Shown here piece after piece: positions 11,527 to 23,025 of a DNA stretch of 64,000 nt. The first letter of the stretch is position 1. Each line of letters opens with the position of its first letter. Position numbers and translations under genes: made by a program. Below the pieces are notes generated by a model, which saw only the letters and a program-made list of their open reading frames with translations, searched no databases and was not told the DNA's origin. Source of the stretch: Pilaira anomala (taxonomy: Eukaryota; Mucoromycota; Mucoromycetes; Mucorales; Mucoraceae); contig JAIXMQ010000002.1 in NCBI GenBank assembly GCA_025716855.1, positions 496,001 to 560,000 of the forward strand. Reading direction: 5' to 3'.

Positions 11527-13532
11527 GTCTAGAAAAGAAACAAAAGAGAACTAATTTTTTTTTTTTTTTTTTTTACTAAAATTATGTGCCCCCCGGAGTC
11601 TTTTTACGGTACCTTGTTTTTTACAGTCACACAACTGTCAAACTTCGTTAGTGAAATGCCACTCATACAGCTGCTGTAAACCTTCATTCTAGCCTGAGCT
11701 AGATTGTTTGCTACTCGATTTATTGTTTTAATGATTTCTTAGATTTTCTGCTCCAGTTTTAATACGTCCTAGGTACTTATACTTTTCTAACTATCAGTAA
11801 ATTACAATATAATTAAATGATACCTACTAAATCTCCTTATACAGATAAAATGTCGCCGATCTCTTTTTTCGTTTTTCAAAAGGTTCACAGATACTGACTT
11901 TTTTCAAATATGAGCTTTCAAAAATGAACTTTTTACCTTGAGTTTTTCTTTTTTCCCCTAGACTTTAACCTTTTTGTTGAACACTTTTGGATACACACAA
12001 CAAAAATACTTGAAATCTTCACTTTCTGTATCAAAATCTATTTTTTTTTTTAATCTTTAGTTTTTATAAAACACTTTAAAGAATAATCCGTTTCTTAAAA
12101 ATAGATAACTTCCGAGTATCAAGAGTCAGCCGTGGAGTGATAATACTACTTATGTATTGATGATGTACAGTTTACATTTACTAGCTGCTTACTGCTATAT
12201 TCATAATACCATAGTAGTATCCAAACTTGTATAATTATGCAGTTCTTTTTTGTTGTAAAGGCTTTTTAAATTTGTAAAAAGAATGGTTTAAACAGGATAC
12301 ATGCTTTTGTAATTAGATTCTCTTAAAATTATATTTTTCTAATTCATAATTGGCTAAAAAATTATTATTTGATGTCACTTTGTTTATCAAATATAGGGTA
12401 TTTATATCAATTCTAAATTCTTTTTTTCCTTATCCTTTTTCTTTTCCTTCTAAACCAAAGTAAGAATTGTTTATGAAGTACCCTTATAGTTACATTTTAC
12501 GCGCTTCCATTCTTTATCAAGACCTAGAAAATGATTCTTTAGGACATATCTTGTGTTAGTCACTACAGGTGAGATACTACAGACGTATTCTATCACAAAA
12601 GGTTGATATTGATATAAATATATAGATATATATATGTATATTGTTACCTGCTCTTAGTATTGCTCCTATACCCCCACGACATATTTAAACTGTGTCTTAT
12701 TTGCTGTTACTGTCTACCATACCGCTCCTTTTTGATCTACTGACTTGATAATGTATTTTGAACTAAAATGAAACAAAACTACGCGTTTAAAAGCAGTATG
12801 GGATATATCTACTCAAGAGAAATATTGTCTTCCGTTTGGTATATTATCTATAAAGTAGTTATAAATTCTGAAGAAGTTGCAAAAAAAAAAAGTGATAATG
12901 TAAGAAATATGGTACAAGATGAAACAATATTGTTTGAAACAAGTAAAAACTTCTTCTACTTGTAAAATGTACCGCATTTGATATCAGTCTTGCGTATGGG
13001 TGCTAGCGGAATGCAGGGTTTGAAATCAATGCTACTTCTGGATTGGATGAACTTATGATATATCAGTACGCAGCTTGCAGACTCTAAAATCTGCAGGCTC
13101 TGAAAACAACTTGGTGGTTCGCAGGCTCTGAAATCAACCTGGAAAATTGCAGGCTCTGAAATCAACCTGGCAAATTGCAGGCTCTGAAATCAACCTGGCA
13201 AATTGCAGGCTCTGAAATCAACCTGGCAAATTGCAGGCTCTGAAATCAACCTGGCAAATTGCAGGCTCTGAAATCATTGTCGGTGTGGCCTGGCCGTTGA
13301 ATTAAAAGCTTTGAAATCATTGTCGGTGACCAGGCGGTTGGGTCCAAACCTCTGGAGTCGATTGAGCTACTGGTATTTACGAATTACAGGCTCTGAAATC
13401 ATTGTCGGTGGCCGGGCTGATATTAAAAGCTCTTATATCAATTGTGCGACTGGGTCTGGCGAATTGCAGGCTCTTCAACTGAAATCAATCGAGGTGATTG
13501 GAAGGTCGTCAATACTTGTAGGCTATTTCCCC

Positions 13533-13566
<34 letters not shown>

Positions 13567-14747
13567 AAATGAAAAATGTGAATTATTATTTTTATAACCA
13601 ATACTGCTTGGAGCATGAACTCGGAAAAACCAACATCATCGTATTCTACCGATTCTTCCCAAAAACTTTGAAAATGAATCTACCTAAACAATCCGGATTA
13701 TAAGACCAGAAGTGATAACAAACTAGTTGATGTATGGTAAAAAAAAACTAAGTGTTCTTCTATTTAACCATGATTTAAATCAAAAAAGCATTAAAGTTCA
13801 ACTAAATAGTTCCATGTACCCTTATTAGGCTTAAAGGCAATACCATTCTTCCTAGTTATGGCTCCGGATGATAGCAATAGCTAAGCACATACACATTGTA
13901 TATGATATTATCATATCACCAAATTATATGCCTGATTCACAAAATTTACGAATACGGTGTAATATGAAGATATTGATATTAGCGATGGCTTTAATGTAGG
14001 TTCTATTTTATTACCTTTAGTCACTGGCGGCTCAAGAAACGGCTTGGTACCTTCCTCATTTTTTCAAATAATGGCTCCCGTGACAATTACGTGAACGTTT
14101 CACCAAGAAGATCACCCCAAAGTCACAGGATAATGATGTTTTCATGGCAAGAACCATTATAGATTGTTATGTATAAAACACTGATCTTTCGATAGTTTTT
14201 TTTTTTGTCTACTATGTATGTAGTTCTTTTACTTGTTTGATTTTTATATATTTATATTTCATTTTTTGAGCTTTTTTTCCTATTACATTAAATAAATCCA
14301 GAAAGTTTTTTTTTTATGAAAATACGTGTTATATCAAGTACCAATAAGATTTCATCTGAACCGAATATCATTCCGATATTGCTTTACCAAATTTTGTCTA
14401 ATAAGAAATAAATACAGACTGAAATTAAGCAGTTATACTTCTTGCTATTGAGGCTATAATAAACATCAATATCTACATTTTTAAATGCACGTAATGTTCA
14501 CCATGTATGCTTTCAAAGAATTGCCTCATTTGGAAAAGGTTACAAATTACTTTTTTAAACCAGTTGACTGCTTTTAGCGTTACACCAAGAGGATGCATTT
14601 TATTTTTTATTTTTTTGCGTGTGATCTATCTTTGGCATGTGAAAGAAGGAACGGTAAAAGAGAATCCGGGGTAATAAAAGGTCACTGTTTTAATCATCTT
14701 TCTCCCCTTTTTTTTTCCTTTTCTTTCTTATATTAACCTTTTTATTT
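11527..14747. other. 3.2-kb intergenic region between divergent genes
   Basis: Lies between the PPR start and the hydrolase start. It contains T-runs, the 28-bp minisatellite at 13093-13290 and a T-run of about 30 near 13535-13565. Frames inside (such as 13311-13703) run through the repeat and the homopolymer and show no domain. No supported gene was found. The CT-rich block at 14700-14745 is the likely leader of the hydrolase gene. Confidence 0.5.
13093..13290. repeat. 28-bp tandem repeat (minisatellite)
   Basis: Consecutive units start at 13093, 13121, 13149, 13177, 13205 and 13233, each beginning GCAGGCTCTGAAATCAACCT and closing GGCAAATT. The four central units are essentially identical and the first two slightly diverged. 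A seventh unit from 13261 changes its second half to ATTGTCGG. Scattered degraded copies of the GGCTCTGAAATCA core continue to about 13490. There are no spacers of unique sequence, so it is not CRISPR-like. Confidence 0.9.
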
Positions 14748-17262
14748 ATGTTGGATCATTTGGTTGGAAGACCTTCTACAAATTGGAAAAGGACTCAAGT
14801 ACTACTAACTTTAATATTTGGGTACAGTATATTTTCAAATGGATCAAGTTTATATTTTTGTTAATTATATCCTGTTCTATATTCAGATGGCGGATTCTTG
14901 TCAAAGGAAAAACTAAGCAGTTACCGGCTTTCTTACGAAATCTAAATGAAAAAAATGGTACGTAGATTATATAAAAAAAAGCGAGAGAGATTAAATGTGT
15001 GTGTATATCCGACATATTCATTATGTTTCTTTTATAAAAAAAAAAAAGTTGGTGGATCCCCATGGCGAATTGCTCTTGCATCTTGGATGATTTATTATCT
15101 CTCTCAAAACATATTATTACTGGTGGGATTAAATGGTACGTACTTATTTTTTTATGCACATATTTACATTTTGGCAAAAATAAACAATAATGATTAACAA
15201 CAAAATATAGCACCTGATCCACTAGCAAGATTGGTAAGATTTTTTTTTTATTTAAAAAAGACGAAAATTTATGACATATTCTTAAAAAAAATCAAAGTAT
15301 AAACGCAGTTTTTATCGTGCAACATGGATATTGACAGCACTGGATGCTGGCTTTTTTACAGCTATGCGAATTAAACCCGTTTGGTTACGACATATACTTT
15401 CGATTGTATTTTCCGCTTACTACTTAGTTTTCGCTGACGATGCAGAGGAAAAAGTTAGAAGGATTCGTGCCACTATCTCTATTGAACAAATGCGTAATTC
15501 TTGGGAAAAAGTAGCTCAAAACCCAATTTTAGGGGTTGCTTCAAGTATTCTTCGTCCTCGCTTAACAATTAAAGATATTCTCTTGATTGATCGACCTTAC
15601 CATAGTAAAGAATTACCTTCGATTGAGGTCTACCGTTATTATACAGGTCCTAAAGATACATTTGCTAAACACGATACGATTATATTGCAATTCCCCGGCG
15701 GTGGATTTGTTTCGATGCCCCCTCCTTGCCACGAAGACGCGATTGCTACTTGGGCTAAACATACAGGTTTCCCATTACTGAGTGTTAATTATAAAAAGGC
15801 GCCTGAATATCCTTACCCTTGGCCTATTGAAGAATGCTTTGACCTTTATATTGCTTTAATTCAAAGTAAAGGAAAAATTATTGGTCTTTCTGGTAAAAAA
15901 GATATTAACATCATCTTGATGGGTGATTCTGCGTAAGTTTATAGAGAGAGAGTAAAGTTGGTCGGTAATTCATTTTTAATGATTTATTTGTTATTATATG
16001 TAGTGGAGGTAATATTACTGCTGCAGTAACGCTCAAGATCCTTGCTCACAATCAACAATTGGCTTTAAAAAACGTCATTCCATCTGTCACTATTTCTACC
16101 GAAGATGGTGAATTTGATACAAAAAATGATACTTCAACTACTCTACTCGAAACAACTTTTATCAAGGTACCTATCGGTTTAATTCTTATTTATCCTGCAC
16201 TTGATTTCGAAATGTCTTGTTGGATGTCAAACTCTCAGTTATCTTTAATTCGCGCTGAATCAAAAACAAGTCTTTTCCGCTCTGGTTCTTTAGATTCTAT
16301 CTGGCAAACAAAAGATCATTTAAGTCATGCTAGTCCTTTAAGTGTTGTACCTGATTTAGAAAAAGAGCAAAGCTTATGGCGACGTGCTTTAGGCATGAAA
16401 CCTACATTAAAGCAGCGTATGGCTGACAGAGCTCATCCCATTAGAGATCAAATCCAAACCAAAGATCCCTGGGCTACAGCTAGATTAGCTATGACTAGTA
16501 GAATGAGTTTCTTCAATGACAGAATAATTACACCTGATTTGGTAAAGTAAATAATATACAGCTAAAATTTTTATTTCTGACCATCATCTCCCCCCCCCCC
16601 TTTTTTTTTACTTAATAGTTGAGAGCAATGGCTATTTGTAAGTATTCTACACATTTCTTTTAGAAAAAAAAAAAAACAAAATGTTTTCTTTTTTACTGAA
16701 ATTTAAGTTTATAGTATATTTGGGCCCTCATGCTTCCCCAGAATTTGAATCCGACTATCTTTTATCTCCTGTCCACGCACCAGAAGATCTTTTGGCTCAA
16801 TTCCCCAAGACATATATGATGTGTGGAGAAAAAGATCCATTAGTAGATGATACAGTTATTTTTGCAGGTCGTATTCGACAAGCCAGACGCAAGTATCGTC
16901 AAGATAACCCATTAGATGAAGAATTTCCAAGTGGTGATGGTGTCCGAGTTAAGTTCTTGGAAGGCATCAGTCATGCTTTCCTTCAAATGATGCCATTTTT
17001 GCCTGAAGCACATCAAGCAGCCAAAACAATTGGTGACTGGGTGATTGAGATATCCGAGCATAATAAAAACCACCAAGCTACATTGGCTCAAAATATTCAG
17101 AATAGAGGAGTCAATAGTCCTAATTCTTACGATAGTGATTCTACTGCTCAAAGTATTACAACATTTAATGAAATAGGCGACCATCATGTAGCAGAAATTA
17201 TTACTAGCGAAAAAGATATGATTCATCGTAGAAAACAACAATTAGTAAAAGGTTTATTCTAG
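14748..17262 (+). CDS. Membrane-anchored alpha/beta hydrolase of the HSL/abhydrolase_3 type
   Basis: Eight exons: 14748-14821, 14887-14957, 15049-15135, 15211-15233, 15298-15932, 16004-16541, 16619-16637 and 16715-17262; all phases match; product about 664 aa. Exons 1-5 encode hydrophobic segments (LLTLIF, IYYLSQNILLLVG, LSIVFSAYYLVFA) that would anchor the enzyme in a membrane. The oxyanion-hole motif is FPGGGF near residues 217-222 (HGGG variant with Pro for His). The nucleophile motif GDSAGG is near 294-299 (Ser about 296) and is split by an intron. The acid is in CGEKDPLVDD (Asp about 523) and the catalytic His in GISHAF (about 569). HSL-type enzymes hydrolyse lipid or steryl esters; the substrate here is unknown. 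A long insert lies between the nucleophile and the acid, and the C-terminus is Ser/Asn-rich. Exon 5 uses acceptor AAAG at 15297 because only that one keeps the frame. Confidence 0.85.
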
Positions 17263-17297
17263 AATAATAAAAATAAAAAAAGAAAAGGTTTATATAA

Positions 17298-17945
17298 TTA
17301 TCCATCTATTTCCATCTTCATATTCTTTATGTTGTTATAATCATTTAAGTCATCATAATTATCATCCATGTTTTGGCGTGATCTTTTAGCATTACGATCA
17401 ATTAAATAAGCTTCTGAACCCATCATCCTTTTGTAAAGCCAACGGAATACATCAGATATATTATGTGTATCTTGTAATATCTCGGACATTATTCCTTCAT
17501 CAAATACTCTGGGGTTCCAGGTACGTGAATTTAAAGAACAGGGTTTGTGTAAACGAATTTTGGGTCGTGTAGGATCATCCACAGGTATTTCAATAGATAA
17601 TGGTACAATCACAAACGTTTGGTTTGGTAAAGAAGGTGGTGTTAATGTAATGTTGATTGAATTTGGCGCATCTACTGTGGCAATTTCAACTCTGACAGTA
17701 TTATCGTTTTCACTCTCTAACCATAATTTTTAATTTTAGTCGTACCATCATTATAATTACTTTTTTTCCTTACCTGCTAATATATCGCTCATGGAAAGTG
17801 AAATGGATTTAGTTGCCTTATTAGAACCCTTTCTAAATGTAGTTTCATTAAAAATACTTTTAAACAATGTATTGAACATTAGCTGTTGACGTAAACACTA
17901 TGATATAATATATGTTTTTAGTTTCTTTCAATAACAAACTTATCC

Positions 17946-17991
<46 letters not shown>

Positions 17992-19976
17992 TGTAAAATA
18001 TTATAAAGTTGTTCAGGGTGATGGAACGGGACTCTAGACACCATTTTTGCTCTTGTAGGTGAAGACGACATCCATTTGTAAATTTGGTTGGGCATCTCTT
18101 CAGAAGTCTAAATATGAATATATTAAATGTCAATAGTTGCAAACACAAGAAAAAAAAATGCAGAAACCTACCACAACCCATTCATTATTTTCGTTAAACG
18201 TATCTTGATCTACTCCCGCTACCAACATATCTTCCAATGATTGCGTTTGGATAGTTTCTTTTGTTGTGTTATCAATGGCTGAGCTAGAAATATTCTCTAC
18301 ATTAATAGTTCCAGTGATAGTCATTAATTTTTGACAGATTTCGTCAGCTACAGGTATAGGTGGATCTAATGTTGCAACAAATCGAACAGGTATGGGTTGA
18401 ATATAAGGATTAGATGGCATAGGCTTTACAAAGGATAAATGTCGCATAAACTTGGGTGCTGATGTTTCAGTAACAATCTTAAAATGTTCACTTTTTTTTT
18501 AAAATAAAAAGTTAGAATGGTACATGATTATGATAACTGTTTCTTTTGTTTGTACCCATCAATGCCTTCTTTAATTGATTCTTCAGTTTCATCAAATCCA
18601 AGTAAATATGTAAACCTTGACGGAGGTAAATAGCACATAGGTTGAATTGAATCTTCAAACGATATTAATAATTTGCAACTGTTGGATAATGCTGGATCAG
18701 TTTCGTCATTTTGGAATGCTTGTTCCATTTGACTCCAATTATTATGGTTTATTGCCTGCTTAGACATCCAATAACTTATCGATATACCTGGATAATCCAA
18801 ATGCAAATTAGGTATACCATGTCCTTCTAATAATACAGTTTTTAAATTTGCTTCTATTTCACTGTTATTCCAATTAAATATATATATATATATTTTTTTG
18901 CACACAACTATATTTTATACATTTTTTCAACTTACATTTCCTGTCGACAAATGTCTTTTAAATCTGTTAATAATCCTTTTGTAATTGAAAAAAAATCAAC
19001 AGATTCATATTTGACATTGAGTTGATCTAATAAAGCCAGACTCTTTAAATTTCTAGTAAATAAATCAAAGTTTCGTGATTGAAGATTTTCTGCCAACATT
19101 TTATCCACTCTATCGTCTTGATCGTTTTGTAACGTATCCGATACATAAGTTACTTTGGACCTTAATACTCTTCCTGATTCGTCAATATCAATCTAAACAT
19201 AAATGTCAGTTTAAAAAAAAACAATTCTATCTCTTATATGCCTCTTCTTACATCCACAACAATGACTGTTCCACCCAAAGTAATTGTTGTAATAGGCACG
19301 CCAGACTCAAACTTGTGTGAATCTATAAATGCAACCAAACTAAACTCTAGTTAATCCTTTTGTACAGACAAAGAAAAAATAAATAATTTTGATCTTGTAC
19401 CCCATTGATTGTGCCAGCTTTTCTAATCTTTGTGTTTCTATTTTTGATTTTGACTCTTCCTTTTCTCGTAAGGATTTCTCGAGGAATGCTTTAGTAGTTT
19501 TCAAGGTGTCTTTGACACGCATAACGGTACTTTCTAATGAAGCTTGTTCCTTAAAAAAAAGGTTTAATATGTTATCTTAAGAATCATTTTTCGTGATGTA
19601 CCTTCAAGTGAGTAAAGTGCTTACGAAAAGCAGGATCGGCTCCAGCACCCATTTTCATTACATCGCCTAAGACTTCACTTTCAAATTGAGAACAAATGTT
19701 ACGAATACTGTTTATGTGTTGAGTAAATTCCTCTCTTGCTTTATCAAGATTAATAGTTCCAAGCGCATGAAGTTCTTTTTTTTTTAAAAAAAAATGGTGT
19801 TGAATTAATCAAATCGGCAAATAATATGAATTAATTGTTTTTATTTTACCATTAGGTTGAATTTCGTTATCGTTTGAAGGCTTTTGAAGAGAGGTGCAAT
19901 TCTGTTGAAGTTTTCGTAAAGAACCTTGAAGTCCAAAGACAGCTGAACTTATTGAATTTTGAGATTCAGGCTGCAT
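17298..19976 (-). CDS. MED1: Mediator of RNA polymerase II transcription subunit 1
   Basis: Ten exons: 19976-19850, 19774-19602, 19549-19401, 19339-19252, 19192-18936, 18861-18556, 18490-18172, 18107-17991, 17897-17774 and 17716-17298; product about 692 aa. MED1 is in the middle module of Mediator and bridges activators and Pol II. Recognisable conserved blocks are RNFDLFTRNLKSLALLDQLN, the GHGIPNLHLDYPGISISYW segment in the middle, and a C-terminal block NISDVFRWLYKRMM. The N-terminal 130 residues are coiled and hydrophilic. The C-terminus carries a basic KRSRQN patch and a DDNYDDLNDYNN stretch. Several introns have A-tracts directly before the acceptor, and the intron at 17898-17990 holds a T-run of about 40 (A-run on the coding strand). 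The stop is about 35 bp from the stop of the convergent hydrolase gene. Assignment is from recalled family features, so slightly below certain. Confidence 0.8.
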
Positions 19977-21529
19977 CGTCTATAAAAGTTCAGTAATAAA
20001 TAGATAAAAAAAAAAAAAAAAAAAAAGCCTTGACGCGAAAAGAAATGGATTTCCCACTGTCTTTTGAACTAAGTTCCAAAAATGGTGATAATTTTTGAAA
20101 ACTTTTTTATTTCACCTTTGCTCAACAAAAACAATATATACTGAACATGTTTGTGCGAAAGTACTTAAAAGATTTTATAAACCCCATATATATGTACAAA
20201 TATAAAAAAAGACTTTGAACAAAATACCTTTTTCTTCTACTTTTCTTTATTTATTAAAATCTGTAATCCTTCCAGTCTTTACTGTCTGACCCCAAAATGG
20301 TATATTATGGACAGAAGTAGAATCTGAATACAAGCCGAGTGAAAGTTCTGTAAAGCAATTCAAGATTAATATTAGCATAAAATTATATTATATTCCTTTT
20401 TTTTTTTCTGTCATGTTAATTTTATAATTATTTTTATTTTTTTTTAAAAAAAAAAGGAGTTAGTTACATATAAACATTTAAAAATATTCGAGTCCAAGGA
20501 TACGTATTATACATATTATATACAACCACCTGGGGATTTTCGAGTGATCTAAAATAAAATAAAACGACCCAAAAATTCAACTCAGCGTGTTCATTTTTAA
20601 AATGCCCAAAAAAAAATAAACGACCTATTTATTATATTGAGAGTGGCCTGAAAACAATAAAACGAACGAGATGGGTCGTTGCTGTGAATAAAAATTTCGG
20701 CGACACTTCAAAAATTTTGCCATGAGGACGCTTTGATATTAGCTTGGATTTTACGATTTGGAATTTGATAAAAAAAAATGTTTTTAAATGAAACGGTTCA
20801 AAATATATTATTGTATATAAGTTTTTTTTTTTTTTTTTTTTTATACTTATTGAATAATAAGAATTATTTAAATAAGATATACATTATATGAGGGGGGGGG
20901 GGGGTACATTATTATAATACTAGGGAAATATATTACATAAAGGACACGTTGCTCTACTACATTAGAAGCAATATAGAATACGCGAATAATTCGAGCTTAT
21001 TACAACACCTACCTTATACACATCTTCATATTATTGGAGTAACAATATAGTACCAGGAATACCGGGAAAATAAACCAAGAAAATCCTATACATATATATT
21101 TATAAATGTTTGTTTGTTTATACTATATTAGCTAATAAACTTACCAAAGGGCACAATAATAAAATATGAGAGAATAAGGGATTATGCCTTTGTTATTTTT
21201 ACTTCTAAAAGATAATGACATTAGGTTTATTAAATATATATTCAGAGAGGAATGCTTACTTACGGTTTACCATTCAATTATATGAAAGGGACTTCATGTA
21301 TTGTTTATGCCTATTGAATTATTATTATTAACTTTAAGTTTAAAATTTAAAACCCATTTTATTATATTTACCAAGTTACTAAAGAGAGAAAGAAAGAAAA
21401 AAAAACCATCCTTTTGAAATGTTTATTTAACTATTTTGAGGCTTTACAATAAAAAATATATACATACAAGAGTACTGGGAATATTAATTATTAAGGATAA
21501 TAAACAGCTACATTACTTTAAATAACAGA
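19977..21529. other. Intergenic, MED1 upstream region
   Basis: AT-rich sequence with T/A palindromic tracts (near 20440-20455), a G-run at 20893-20904 and a T-run near 20822-20842. It holds one orphan exon-like stretch (20247-20347) and otherwise no supported gene. Confidence 0.5.
20247..20347 (-). other. Exon-like open stretch ending in a stop, no gene assembled
   Basis: On the minus strand a TTTACAG acceptor at 20348-20350 is followed by an open frame that encodes LGLYSDSTSVHNIPFWGQ and ends TGRITDFNK before TAA at 20247-20249. It looks like a last exon in composition, but no convincing upstream exons were found. It could be the remnant of a small gene or chance. Confidence 0.25.
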
Positions 21530-22059
21530 TAGAATGATCAATCAGACTTAATCCATGCAGCTGCATTTTCTTCTTAAAATTCAGCTCTTACTACTCTTCT
21601 AACTGCATCAGTGTATATTAATTCTTTTCTTCTATAAAGCTTATACATGTAAATTATTTCCTTCCTTCTCATTAAAACTATTGCTATTATTACCTGTGTA
21701 AGCCCATCCCATATTTTCTACTGAAAGGCCCACTATTTTGCAAGCAATAAATAATATAAGAATTATTTATGTCATCTGTATGGCGGTTCTATCCCCTCAG
21801 CTAGCATTGCTTCTGGAGTCACCATATGCGTACTAATATATGACAGCTCCAAATAGAATCCGGGATCATTGATATCAGCTTTATTTAACACAATATTTTT
21901 TGCGACTTCGTCTTGCTTAATTTCTCTTGCCATACTAACTTCTTCTGTTGATAACCTTTTTGTATATTGCGGAGAAGGAAAAATATTTTTCATTTTAAGC
22001 TGATCTACTCTCTTCGCTAGAATATTACAGCCGATTGAGACCTGTGAGTGTCTTTTCAT
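21530..22059 (-). pseudogene. Decayed gene of unknown function
   Basis: On the minus strand an ATG at 22059 opens a 95-codon frame (MKRHSQVSIGCNILAKR ... AEGIEPPYR) closed by TGA at 21772. Further protein-like pieces follow in other frames: KIVGLSVENMGWAYTGNN, then LYRRKELIYTDAVRRVVR, which has an in-frame TAA shortly before ENAAAWIKSD and a final TGA near 21550. The chain of coding-like fragments interrupted by shifts and a stop suggests a decayed gene; alternatively only the 95-aa frame is real. The family is not recognised. Confidence 0.4.
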
Positions 22060-23025
22060 AAAGAGCTTTTTTCATTGAAATTTATTAGTGATAAAGTTAA
22101 TGGAGTTATTTAATAATATCTTACCACATTACTAACAGATGTATTATACTACAGGTTTCAAAGTTGTTCTTTCTTGATGAAATATCTTGCCTGGATAGTG
22201 TATGTAATCAAACAAGCAGTGGCATGAAAAATTCATGTTTTGTTTAGTGATAAAAAAAAATTAAATAAACATGTTTGCGTTTCATCAATATCATCTTTCT
22301 TGGTGCCGACAAATAAAAAAGCCTCTTACTTTATAAATTAGAATAATATCTCAAAAATTAAAGCTTCGTACCAATGCTTATTTTTGAGTTGACATTATGA
22401 GGATTTTCTATTTCAAAACACACTGCTGTAACTTTAACTGAAAAGGTATTGAATTTGTTGTTGAAACCCGAGTATTTTGGTTTATTTAAGCTTTTTTTTT
22501 TTTTTTTTTTACCTCAAATCAGCAAGAGCTGTCGGATTAATGACATGTTGTCATACGGTAAAATTAAATGCAAAAGAGAAAACTATTTCATCAAAAGAAA
22601 ACTATTTCATCAAATGAGAAATTAAAGTAATGCATTTCTTGAATTATATAGGCACTCCCATTATTATATAAAATAAAGAAAAGTGAAATTAGGTTTTATT
22701 TGGTGGGCGTTAGAAAAATGCTTTTGTATAAGATCTGATGGGAATTATCATATTATTTCGGACTAAAGAACCGAAAATTAATTTGCATTGTGTACTTTTC
22801 CTATGATTACATAACCTTTTTAATAACTGGGCTATAAAAAAAAAAACTAGGTTGATGGTTGTGTTGATAAACAAATACCATAGCCTTGTCCTTTTTTAAA
22901 AAAAACAGTCTTTCTAGTAAACTTTATTTTATATAAAGCTGGTTGTCCTTTCACCCTCTTTTTTTTTTTTTTTCTTCTTCTTTATTCAAACAACTACTTT
23001 ATTTTATTCTAAAGTCTTAATAACT
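22060..23025. other. Intergenic upstream of the Asp/Gly repeat gene
   Basis: AT-rich with a T-run near 22491-22510. A short duplication of the 18-bp AGAAAACTATTTCATCAA occurs near 22575-22613. The last 100 bp form the promoter and CT-rich leader of the repeat gene. No other gene was seen. Confidence 0.5.
22930..22937 (+). promoter_or_regulatory. TATA box candidate
   Basis: TATATAAA about 90 bp upstream of the ATG at 23026, followed by a pyrimidine-rich leader (TTTC/TTCTTC runs) typical of a strongly expressed fungal promoter. Confidence 0.45.

Noticed and set aside
13093..13290. CRISPR-like array
   Set aside because: Units abut without unique spacers and the genome is eukaryotic; this is a minisatellite.
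13311..13703. 130-codon plus frame after the minisatellite
   Set aside because: Runs through degraded repeat units and a poly-Phe T-run; no sign of coding.
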